DNA of 64,000 bases, taken from assembly GCA_905216025.1 (NCBI GenBank), contig CAJMSE010000010.1:48655-112654 (forward strand), read 5' to 3'. The notes under the pieces are model-generated. The model saw nothing but the letters and a program-made list of their open reading frames with translations, was not told where the DNA came from and made no database searches. The DNA comes from an uncultured bacterium (GTDB lineage: Bacteria > Bacteroidota > Bacteroidia > Bacteroidales > Bacteroidaceae). Shown here piece after piece: positions 57,111 to 64,000 of the stretch (the stretch's first letter is position 1; each line of letters starts with the position of its first letter). The translations under genes and the position numbers were made by a program.

Positions 57111-58388
57111 ATGGATAAGAACAAGATAAAGACCATAATAAGAGACTATCACCGCAGGATTACGGGAATAAGGGTGCTTCAGCGCGGTATGCGGTTCGAG
57201 CCGTGCGGCAGCTATGTGCTTGTGGGCCTGCGCCGTGCGGGCAAGTCTTACACCATGTTTCAGGACATCCAGAAACTTATTGCCGACGGCGAGGCCGCCA
57301 TAGAAGACTTCCTCTACATCAATTTCGAGGACGACCGGCTCGGTGATATCCGCATGGATGAGCTTGACGACATAATAACGGCGTATGGAGACATGTATCC
57401 CGGCCGCAAGCCGAGGGTGTATCTCGACGAGATTCAGATAGTGAAAGGGTGGGAGAAGTTTGCCCGCCGGCTGGCCGACACCGGATATGTGGTGCGCATC
57501 ACGGGCAGCAACGCAAGTATGCTGAGCAGTGAGATGGCCACGACGCTTGGCGGCCGGTTCATCGTGCGGCACGTCAGTCCGTTCTCATTCAGTGAGTTTC
57601 TCGCATATAAGGGAGTGACGCTTGATGACGGATGGCACTGCGACACCACTGTGTGCAACACCGTGCGGGCGCTGTTCGACGACTATTTCCACTACGGCGG
57701 CTTTGCTGAGCACTTCGACCGGGCAGACAAGCGCGAGTGGATAAACGGCCTGTGCCAAAAGATTCTGCTCGGCGATATCATTGCGCGCAACGACATACGC
57801 AACTCGGTGCTTGTGCGGCTGCTTGCGCGTAAACTCGCCGAGAGCGTGATGCAGCCGTCCACGCAGACCCGGCTGACAAACATCCTGAAGTCTACCGGCT
57901 CTGCCGTGAGCCGCAACACCGTGGCGGAATATCTCGGATACATGGAAGATGCCTTCATGATATTCTCGCTGAACAATTATGTCGACAGCCTGGCCGAGCA
58001 GGTGAACAACCGCAAGCGCTATTTCTCGGACAACGGACTGCTGAACAACTACCTTATAGACCCCGATACGAAGCTGCTCGAAAACATGGTCGCGATAGCG
58101 CTGAAGCAACGCTACTGCTCGGTGATGGAAGACAACCTGTACTATTATAATAAAGGTATAGAGGTCGATTTTTATGTCCCGTCGGAGCAGATGGCCGTCC
58201 AGGTGGCATACAGCATCGACGACGAAGACACCCGCCGGCGTGAGATAAACGCGCTGGAGAAGATGTCGGCAGCCTTCGGCATAGCCCGCAACATCATAAT
58301 AACGATGGACACAGAGGAAACCGTCACTACAGAAAAAGGAATAAGGATAGAGGTCGTTCCCGTGTGGAAGTGGCTGCTTGAGAAGTAA
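57111..58388 (+). CDS. AAA ATPase with DUF4143 C-terminal domain
   Basis: About 425 residues. N-terminal AAA core: Walker A LVGLRRAGKSYTMFQ, Walker B-like PRVYLDEIQIVKGWEKFARR, sensor ITGSNASMLSSEMATTLGGR followed by the conserved FSFSEFLAYKG. The C-terminal DUF4143 half holds SVMQPSTQTRLTNILKSTGS and a nuclease-like VDFYVPSEQMAVQVAYSIDD. Family members are common and strain-variable in Bacteroidota; function is not established, though a nuclease-like fold in DUF4143 has been noted. The upstream ATG at 57066 is an alternative start. The next gene (Xaa-Pro aminopeptidase) follows after 21 bp. Confidence 0.85.
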   Translation: MDKNKIKTIIRDYHRRITGIRVLQRGMRFEPCGSYVLVGLRRAGKSYTMFQDIQKLIADGEAAIEDFLYINFEDDRLGDIRMDELDDIITAYGDMYPGRKPRVYLDEIQIVKGWEKFARRLADTGYVVRITGSNASMLSSEMATTLGGRFIVRHVSPFSFSEFLAYKGVTLDDGWHCDTTVCNTVRALFDDYFHYGGFAEHFDRADKREWINGLCQKILLGDIIARNDIRNSVLVRLLARKLAESVMQPSTQTRLTNILKSTGSAVSRNTVAEYLGYMEDAFMIFSLNNYVDSLAEQVNNRKRYFSDNGLLNNYLIDPDTKLLENMVAIALKQRYCSVMEDNLYYYNKGIEVDFYVPSEQMAVQVAYSIDDEDTRRREINALEKMSAAFGIARNIIITMDTEETVTTEKGIRIEVVPVWKWLLEK

Positions 58389-58409
58389 AACGAAAACAGA
58401 CATACAGCA

Positions 58410-60215
58410 ATGGCAACAAAACAAGACATAAGAGACAGGATAGAGGCGCTGCGCTCACTGATGCGGCGCGAGGGGCTGGCGGCCTTCATATTCCCCGGCA
58501 CCGACCCGCACTGCGGCGAATACGTGCCCGAGCGGTGGAAGGGCCGCGAGTGGATAAGCGGGTTTGACGGCTCGGCCGGTACGGCGGTGGTGACGCTCGG
58601 CGAGGCCGCGCTGTGGACAGACTCGCGCTATTTCATCGCCGCCGCGGAGCAGTTGGAAGGCACGGAGTTTGAACTGATGCGCGAACGCATCGACGGCACG
58701 CCCACGATAGCGGAGTGGCTCGGACGTAAGCTCGCCGTGTCGGGCGGCACAGAGGTGGGCATCGACGGCATGACGTGCCCCGCAGCCGAGGCCGTGGCGC
58801 TGCGCGACGAGCTGCGGCGGCAGGGCGGACTGACGCTGCGCACCAACCTCGACCCGCTGGACAGCCTGTGGAGCGGACGCCCCGGAGTGCCACTCGGGCA
58901 GATAGAGATTCACCCGATGGAATATGCCGGCGAGGACTGTCCCTCGAAACTGGCACGCATACGCGAGGAACTGCGCCGCCGGAACACCGGCGGACTGCTC
59001 ATATCGACGCTCGACGACATTGCCTGGACGCTCAACCTGCGCGGCACGGACGTGCACTGCAACCCCGTGTTCGTGGCCTACCTGCTCGTCACCCGCTCGG
59101 CGGCAACCCTCTTCACCGACAGCCGTAAGGTGACGCCCGGCGTGGCAGCATACCTCAAGGCGTGCGGCGTAGACCTGCGCGGATATGGCGACATCGCGGC
59201 CGCGCTGAAGGCATACGGCGAGTACAGCATAATGATGGACAGCAGTTCGACGTCATATACATTATATAATAGCGTGCGTTGCAGCGAGAAAAAGGACTTG
59301 CCGTCGCCCGTGGCGGCCATGAAAGCTGTGAAGAACGCTACCGAGGCCGAGGGCTTCCGCCGTGCCATGCTGCGCGACGGCGTGGCGATGGTGAAGTTTC
59401 TGAGCCGGCTGAAGGCCGATGTCGCCCGCGGCGGAGAGACCGAACTGAGCGTCAGCCGCCGCTTGGAGGAGCTGCGCGCATGTCAGCCGCTCTTCCGCGG
59501 CATATCGTTCGATACAATCTCGGCCTATCAGGAGCACGGCGCGATAGTGCACTACGAGCCGACGCCAGCCACTGACAAGCCGCTGCGCCCCGAAGGCCTG
59601 CTGCTCATAGACAGCGGAGCGCAGTATCTCGACGGCACTACGGACATCACGCGTACCATTGCCCTCGGTCCGGTCACCGACGAGCAGCGCCGGGTATACA
59701 CCCTCGTGCTCAAGGGACACATACGCCTGCAGATGCTCAAGTTCCCCTACGGGGCGGCCGGCACGCAGCTCGATGCCATCGCCCGAGCCGACATGTGGGC
59801 GGCCGGCATGAACTTCATGCACGGCACTGGGCACGGCGTGGGCTCATACCTCAACGTGCACGAGGGTCCGCACCAGATACGGATGGAGTGGCGTCCGGCG
59901 CCGCTGCTTCCCAGCATGACCGTCACCGACGAGCCCGGCCTCTATCTCGCGGGCCGCTTCGGCGTGCGTATAGAGAACACGCTGATCGTCACTCCATATA
60001 TGGAAACCGAGTTCGGCCGCTTCCTCGGTTTCGAGACGCTCACGCTCTGCCCGATAGACACGGCACCGGTGGATTTCTCCATGCTCACGCCCGACGAACT
60101 CGGCTGGCTCAACGGTTACCACGCCCGGGTGTACGAAGCCCTCGCCCCGCATCTCGATGCCGCAGAGGCTGCATGGCTGAAGGAGGCTACGGCAGCCCGA
60201 AAAAGCATTCTCTGA
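58410..60215 (+). CDS. pepP: Xaa-Pro aminopeptidase (M24B, aminopeptidase P)
   Basis: A 601-residue three-domain enzyme: two creatinase-like N-terminal domains (about 1-310) and the pita-bread catalytic domain (about 320-600). Dimetal ligands are visible: Asp and Asp in LIDSGAQYLDGTTDITRTIA, His in FMHGTGHGVGSYLNVHEGPH, Glu in VTDEPGLYLAG and Glu in VRIENTLIV. It removes the N-terminal residue from peptides with Pro in second position. This long form matches the cytoplasmic APP1-like class. It lies 21 bp after the DUF4143 gene and may share its transcript. Confidence 0.95.
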   Translation: MATKQDIRDRIEALRSLMRREGLAAFIFPGTDPHCGEYVPERWKGREWISGFDGSAGTAVVTLGEAALWTDSRYFIAAAEQLEGTEFELMRERIDGTPTIAEWLGRKLAVSGGTEVGIDGMTCPAAEAVALRDELRRQGGLTLRTNLDPLDSLWSGRPGVPLGQIEIHPMEYAGEDCPSKLARIREELRRRNTGGLLISTLDDIAWTLNLRGTDVHCNPVFVAYLLVTRSAATLFTDSRKVTPGVAAYLKACGVDLRGYGDIAAALKAYGEYSIMMDSSSTSYTLYNSVRCSEKKDLPSPVAAMKAVKNATEAEGFRRAMLRDGVAMVKFLSRLKADVARGGETELSVSRRLEELRACQPLFRGISFDTISAYQEHGAIVHYEPTPATDKPLRPEGLLLIDSGAQYLDGTTDITRTIALGPVTDEQRRVYTLVLKGHIRLQMLKFPYGAAGTQLDAIARADMWAAGMNFMHGTGHGVGSYLNVHEGPHQIRMEWRPAPLLPSMTVTDEPGLYLAGRFGVRIENTLIVTPYMETEFGRFLGFETLTLCPIDTAPVDFSMLTPDELGWLNGYHARVYEALAPHLDAAEAAWLKEATAARKSIL

Positions 60216-60582
60216 AAGACAACAACCCTTCTCCTCCCCTTTGGGGAGGCCGTGTGGGGCTTCCGTGTGGGTCCTCTTAAAAAGCAAGTGAGCCCTCGCC
60301 GTAGCCTTGCTGTATGTTGTAAGGGTTGTTATGGTCGCTCCGGCGCAGGTCTCACTTGCGTAGTCGTCCGGTATCAGAGTTTGTGCGGCATGTCATTATA
60401 TAATGTACGGGCTCACATTATTGCATGTAAATATATGGTGCCAGCGCTTGGCATGTCGGCGGCTCTGCAAAGAAAACGGCTATCAGGATAAAGGAAGATG
60501 GCGTTGTCTTGCTGTTATCCTGACGGCCGTTAAGTGAGTATCATGGTGAATATTTTTAGTTGTCAGGCTCTGCACCGGTCTC
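60216..60582. other. Gene-free region with several dyads
   Basis: No gene. It contains G-rich motif copy 6 (60231-60260) and a GCAAGTGAG/CTCACTTGC pairing (about 60293-60359) with an inner CGCCG/CGGCG. Further dyads are CATTATATAATG (about 60394), TGCCA/TGGCA (about 60440) and a strong AACGGC..TCAGGATAA / TTATCCTGA..CCGTT hairpin (60475-60531). A structured RNA or a remnant element is possible. Confidence 0.45.
60231..60260 (+). repeat. G-rich dispersed motif, copy 6
   Basis: CTCCTCCCCTTTGGGGAGGC followed by CGTGTGGGGC; slightly diverged at the right end. Confidence 0.65.
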
Positions 60583-61110
60583 TCACAATCCGAAACCGAG
60601 GGAGAGATATACAAAGTTATGATGCCCGATGGCATCTGTGCGGGAGTGGGCATAGCGGTAACCGATGCTTAGCACTCCGTGCGATGACGACTTGCCTATT
60701 TGCGGGACGAAGCTCACCGATGCGTCGTAAAACGTGTTTTTCCAGTCGGCGTTGCCTATTGTGCTTCCCATTTTCGCCTTAACCTGCCAGTAGCTTTTGG
60801 TGTTCTTGACGAATTGGTAGGCCAATCCGCCGGCCAATCCCGTGTTGGAGAAATATGTTTTCACGTCGTCGGTGTTGAGATAGTTGTATGTCTGCTCCAC
60901 GCTTCCCACGATATTCAGCCGTCCTTGCGTTCCGAGATAGAGGTTGAGCGTGTAGTTGTTCATCCGCATACCGTTGTCACTGAACGATGCCCCGATGTTC
61001 GGTTCGATGCCGAGGCACAGATATTTTGTCGTGGCGTTGGGGTTGCACTGCGCCATTGCGCTTGCCGGCATCATGGCAACCAGCACCAGCATGAAAAGTA
61101 TTTGCTTCAT
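60583..61110 (-). CDS. Small outer-membrane beta-barrel protein
   Basis: About 175 residues: signal peptide (MKQILFMLVLVAMMPASAMA) and a chain of amphipathic strands (YLCLGIEPNIGASF, YTLNLYLGTQGRLNIVGSVE, GVLSIGYRYAH) ending in HHNFVYLSLGFGL, a C-terminal strand suited to BAM recognition. Length suggests an 8-stranded barrel of the OmpA/OmpX type. The frame extends to 61188; the start at 61110 gives a clean signal peptide. Last gene of the 62290-60583 minus-strand set. Specific function unknown. Confidence 0.7.
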   Translation of the reverse strand: MKQILFMLVLVAMMPASAMAQCNPNATTKYLCLGIEPNIGASFSDNGMRMNNYTLNLYLGTQGRLNIVGSVEQTYNYLNTDDVKTYFSNTGLAGGLAYQFVKNTKSYWQVKAKMGSTIGNADWKNTFYDASVSFVPQIGKSSSHGVLSIGYRYAHSRTDAIGHHNFVYLSLGFGL

Positions 61111-61199
61111 TTTGTTTTTAGTTATATTGCTTGATGTATAACGGTAAAAAAACTGATATATTGCATATACAATTCCCTTACCGTTCAAGTCAGTTGTCG

Positions 61200-61817
61200 T
61201 TACTCAAAATATATACGGTATCCACCGTTTGTTCCGAGTTCGGGTATATATTTGTAATCGCCTTTTCGCATTACCAGAGAATCTGGTATGACTTTTGCAC
61301 CGTTTATATTTCCCTTGTTTTGCAGACTGTCAATCACTGTTCCTGCTGCTTCTTTATTTAGCACTCCCTTTAGACTTTTGTCGATATGTAGCTTAGGTAT
61401 CTCGTCCGGGTTGGTATTCGGTATCGGTGCCGATAAGAATAAGTCGACAAAGCGTAGCCCCGTTTGATCTGTTTGCAAATATGTATTGATATATTTATCA
61501 TCATATGGTTTTTTATCGTCTTTGGGGAACCATTCAAACTCGCATAGACCGAAACCTCGGCAGTTCCTGCTTGTCCTTCCCCATTCTTTCCATCTGCATA
61601 TGATGATGGTTAAATTATTTTTCATATAATCAGAATCATCATGCACAGAAGCCCTGGTTTCAGATTGGTTTAAAGCCAACTGCTCTTCCAAAGACATGTA
61701 TTTGAATGTCCTTGCGATGTCGTCAGAAGGCTCAACATCATTAGTTGCGTCTTCTTGTTGCTGGCAAGAAGTAAACATTAACACTGCGAGCATTGCGCTC
61801 ATAAAAACTTTTTTCAT
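61200..61817 (-). CDS. Hypothetical lipoprotein
   Basis: A 205-residue protein with a lipoprotein signal (MKKVFMSAMLAVLMFTSC, lipobox FTSC). An acidic linker follows, then a mixed sequence with three Cys (ICRWKEWGRTSRNCRGFGLC) that could form a disulfide or bind metal. No family is recognised. AT-richer than the housekeeping genes nearby. It lies between a DUF3244-type gene (83 bp upstream) and a barrel protein (89 bp downstream), all on the same strand, suggesting a small envelope-protein operon. Confidence 0.65.
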   Translation of the reverse strand: MKKVFMSAMLAVLMFTSCQQQEDATNDVEPSDDIARTFKYMSLEEQLALNQSETRASVHDDSDYMKNNLTIIICRWKEWGRTSRNCRGFGLCEFEWFPKDDKKPYDDKYINTYLQTDQTGLRFVDLFLSAPIPNTNPDEIPKLHIDKSLKGVLNKEAAGTVIDSLQNKGNINGAKVIPDSLVMRKGDYKYIPELGTNGGYRIYFE

Positions 61818-61900
61818 CTTTTTTTTATTTAAATTGTTGTTTTTTTTATGGCATTAATGCCAATTATATATTTTACGCGTTCAATATATTCTTTAATGTT

Positions 61901-62290
61901 TTATAAGCCGATACTTCCGATGAAGCAGAGGTTTCCGTATGTCAACCTTATTATATACTCTCCCGACAGGCTCTCCGGCAGGGCGTATGTCTGGCTGCCG
62001 GCGGTGATGATATCTTCGTATATCACCGTCTCCTCATCTTCGGCAGCAAGCAGTTCGATGCCGTAACCCGTCATGTCGGATTCAAAATATAGCGTGTGGT
62101 TGTCTATATATACATTAGGAATGCGAGCCGGAGCTTTGGGTTTTGGCACGTTTGCTGAGCCTTTCCTGTTAAAATTACATTCTATTTGAAAGATGATTCT
62201 TTCATAGATGTTGCTGTATTCACCGTGCTCGGCAGAGCAATGCAATGATGCGATAAGCATGCATGCGATAAAAATAAACTTTCTTTTCAT
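61901..62290 (-). CDS. Small secreted DUF3244-like protein
   Basis: About 129 residues: signal peptide (MKRKFIFIACMLIASLHC) and one Ig-like beta-sandwich (IPNVYIDNHTLYFESDMTGY, IYEDIITAGSQTYALPESLS, GEYIIRLTYGNLCFIGSIGL), fitting the DUF3244 family. These small proteins are characteristic of Bacteroidales and often lie beside TPR-LuxR regulators. The longer frame to 62431 runs through the promoter and is rejected. Function unknown. Confidence 0.75.
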   Translation of the reverse strand: MKRKFIFIACMLIASLHCSAEHGEYSNIYERIIFQIECNFNRKGSANVPKPKAPARIPNVYIDNHTLYFESDMTGYGIELLAAEDEETVIYEDIITAGSQTYALPESLSGEYIIRLTYGNLCFIGSIGL

Positions 62291-62316
62291 ACCTTTTGGT
62301 TTTAAGATTTCTGCTG

Positions 62317-62324
62317 CAAAAGTA
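62317..62324 (-). promoter_or_regulatory. -7 promoter box of the DUF3244 gene (with -33 TTTG)
   Basis: TACTTTTG on the minus strand with TTTG (plus-strand CAAA at about 62345-62348) 20 bp upstream: a complete Bacteroidota promoter. Confidence 0.65.
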
Positions 62325-62355
62325 TGAAAGAAAGTTATTGCTGCCAAATAAATCG

Positions 62356-62440
62356 AGTACACATAGTACACGCATGATGGCGTGATGGACGGTAAAGACT
62401 TGACAATACGGACGTTATGAGCAAAGTACATTTAGTACAC
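62356..62440. promoter_or_regulatory. Two AGTACA-type boxes between regulator and DUF3244 gene
   Basis: AGTACACATAGTACAC (62356-62371) and AGTACATTTAGTACAC (62425-62440) agree at 14 of 16 positions, and each is itself a direct repeat of AGTACA. They lie just upstream of the DUF3244 promoter and just past the end of the regulator gene: candidate operator sites. Confidence 0.5.
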
Positions 62441-62462
62441 ACTTGCTCTTTTACTCGTATAT

Positions 62463-64000
62463 TTATAACTTTTGGATGTTTCTGTCGAGGGCCTTTGCTC
62501 CATTCTCGTCAAAAAGTTTCTTGTTTATGCTGCGTCTGATGTTCGATACTCTCTGCTTTGTCATGTCGGCAAGTACCGTTATTTCGATTGGAGAGAACTG
62601 CAGCTTGGTGAGTATGCAGACGTTGATTTCTTGCTGTGTCAGTCCGGACTGGATGTCTGTAATCTTCCTGTAGAAGTCTGGCAGGTGCTTGGCTGCCGCC
62701 ATGCCGAGCTCTTCCCACTCTGATGAAGCCGTGTTGATAAGTTTCGCCGCATTTTCGTGCAGCCGCCTTACGATGGCACATCCGAGCAGGGCCTGTTCCA
62801 TGTCGCATATTTCCGGCAGGTTGTTTTGGTCTCGTAGCAGGTTTATTTCCCGTTTGAGGTTGTCGGTTTCTTTTTCTTTGCTTTCCTTGTAGCTGTCGAA
62901 TCCCGACCTCAGTATGGCCATTTCTTTTTCGGAATCATTGTATTGGCATAGCAGTTCGTAGTATCTTATGTTTGTTTTTATGATATCTTTTCTGCTCTTA
63001 CGGCTCAGCTTCCTTATATACCTATATATATAGAAGCCCATAACGGCTGCCGTAATAAAGATTATGAACGAGATATAGCGGTATTTCTCGGCTTCTTCTG
63101 TCTTGGCTTCAGCTATCTGCTGATTCTCCGTATAGTCATAAAGTGCCTGCATCTTTATTATGTTTTCCGACGAAGCAAGGACTATTGTTGAGTCGTTGGC
63201 GAGCGTAAGCAGATGCGCGTATTTCACGGCAGAGTCTGCAATACCCATTTTATGGTAGGTATCCATCAGACCTCTATATCCGGCTTCTGCTAAGCTTAAA
63301 TCATCCTTGACCTCTAAAAGTTTTCTGTAATAGAATATAGCGGAGTCGGGTTTGCCAGTGTTCTCATAGTATTTACCTTTATAATCATAATACATTTCCC
63401 TGCTTTTTTCTATTTCTCCTTTCTCATTGAATGCTCCAGAGTTCAGTTCAAACTCATTCATTGCAATTCTTGCATCAGTGTATCGACCTTTTTTAATGTA
63501 TACATCTATGATTGTTGGAAGAGTGTTTGCGGCAAGGGTATATTCTCCTTCTGTTATAAACCGTTCATAAACATTATGGCTTATCCGTAACACGGCATCA
63601 TAATCTTTTTTCATGTAGTAAGCATCACCGAGGTGGTCGTAGAATATTAAGGCTCCGATAGAGTCTCCCGCCATTTCCGCGTACCTCACGGCTTTCCATT
63701 CCGCTTCAAGTTCCAGGTCGGGTGAGGCCTGCATGTGAAACAGCGTTGCTATCTGTCCGTAAACCCGGCTGAGCGTCTTGAAGTCGCAGTCGGCCTGTGT
63801 CGTGTCGGTTGCGGCCACTGCTTTCCTGTAATATTCGAGGGCTTTGGGTGCGTTTCCCCTGTCGCGGTATACGCCTCCGGCCATGTAGTAGGCCTTTATC
63901 CGGCTGCCGTGGTCGCTTCCGCCGCTGTAGTATTCGGCCACCTCGTCCATGTATGTTATGGTGTCGAGGCTGATGTCGAGCTTGTCCATGGCTATGGTTT
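62463..64000 (-). CDS. Membrane-spanning TPR regulator with C-terminal LuxR-type HTH (5' end beyond window)
   Basis: At least 508 residues from the first visible Met; the frame stays open to the right edge, so the true start and signal peptide are probably outside. It has TPR-like helices (AYYMAGGVYRDRGNAPKALE, YYENTGKPDSAIFYYRKL), a transmembrane helix (YISFIIFITAAVMGFYIYRY) and a cytoplasmic coiled coil (SYKESKEKETDNLKREINLL). The C-terminal helix-turn-helix is LTQQEINVCILTKLQFSPIE and ITVLADMTKQRVSNIRRSIN. Same architecture as the protein at 15389-17137 but clearly diverged. It is directly upstream of, and likely regulates, the DUF3244/lipoprotein/barrel genes. Confidence 0.82.
   Translation of the reverse strand, partial: TIAMDKLDISLDTITYMDEVAEYYSGGSDHGSRIKAYYMAGGVYRDRGNAPKALEYYRKAVAATDTTQADCDFKTLSRVYGQIATLFHMQASPDLELEAEWKAVRYAEMAGDSIGALIFYDHLGDAYYMKKDYDAVLRISHNVYERFITEGEYTLAANTLPTIIDVYIKKGRYTDARIAMNEFELNSGAFNEKGEIEKSREMYYDYKGKYYENTGKPDSAIFYYRKLLEVKDDLSLAEAGYRGLMDTYHKMGIADSAVKYAHLLTLANDSTIVLASSENIIKMQALYDYTENQQIAEAKTEEAEKYRYISFIIFITAAVMGFYIYRYIRKLSRKSRKDIIKTNIRYYELLCQYNDSEKEMAILRSGFDSYKESKEKETDNLKREINLLRDQNNLPEICDMEQALLGCAIVRRLHENAAKLINTASSEWEELGMAAAKHLPDFYRKITDIQSGLTQQEINVCILTKLQFSPIEITVLADMTKQRVSNIRRSINKKLFDENGAKALDRNIQKL

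Noticed and set aside
57111..58388. DUF4143 ATPase as part of a defence system.
   Set aside because: No nuclease, methyltransferase or toxin partner lies nearby; its neighbours are a repeat region and pepP.

Overview
The window comes from a Bacteroidales chromosome (phylum Bacteroidota), most likely a GC-rich Prevotellaceae-like or related gut lineage. The evidence is: promoters of the Bacteroidota type (TAnnTTTG at -7) in front of many genes and both tRNAs; few Shine-Dalgarno sites; Bacteroidota-only families (FtsL-like protein, DUF4292, DUF3244, a DUF4465/BtuH-type protein, glycine-lipid acyltransferases, TPR-TM-LuxR regulators); and secreted proteins ending in a shared C-terminal motif. 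Genus-level placement is inference.

Layout. 1-2352 (minus): start of the division and cell-wall cluster, mraZ-rsmH-ftsL-ftsI, with an MraZ operator in its promoter. 3069-7571: glsA/glsB-type lipid acyltransferases and a secreted beta-helix protein. 7564-13576: dgt (minus), then the operon dut-TPR protein-DUF4292 lipoprotein-EnvC/LytM protein. 13957-15012: M20 deacylase. 15389-26595: a TPR-TM-LuxR regulator beside an extracellular module (M6 metalloprotease, thioredoxin/anchor-J protein, 1599-residue multidomain protein). 26976-35982: acyl-CoA ligase, prfB, a 47-residue membrane protein, CYTH protein, VanZ protein, NSS transporter, helix-hairpin-helix protein, radical-SAM sulfatase maturase and an acyltransferase. 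36064-36333: tRNA-Pro and tRNA-Phe back to back. 36685-42606: GH43 enzyme, then a cobalamin riboswitch controlling a BtuH-like protein, btuF and btuC. 42824-51915: priA, a FadL-type porin, a 7TM-HD phosphohydrolase, gltX and kdtA. 52183-60215: gamma carbonic anhydrase, TonB-C protein, thioesterase, mdh, acyltransferase, DUF4143 ATPase and Xaa-Pro aminopeptidase. 60583-64000 (minus): a more AT-rich block with a second TPR-TM-LuxR regulator, a DUF3244 protein, a lipoprotein and an outer-membrane barrel protein.

Most genes are ordinary chromosomal functions. The unusual content is in the intergenic DNA. It includes two separate arrays, each exactly five 22-bp quasi-palindromic units. It also has long hairpins whose arms are three tandem 8-mers, a three-locus inverted-repeat family, a 170-bp dispersed repeat present twice, and a G-rich palindromic motif present six times. 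Candidate operators lie beside the DUF3244 gene and the DUF4143 ATPase. No CRISPR array, rRNA, insertion sequence, prophage or obvious defence island was found.
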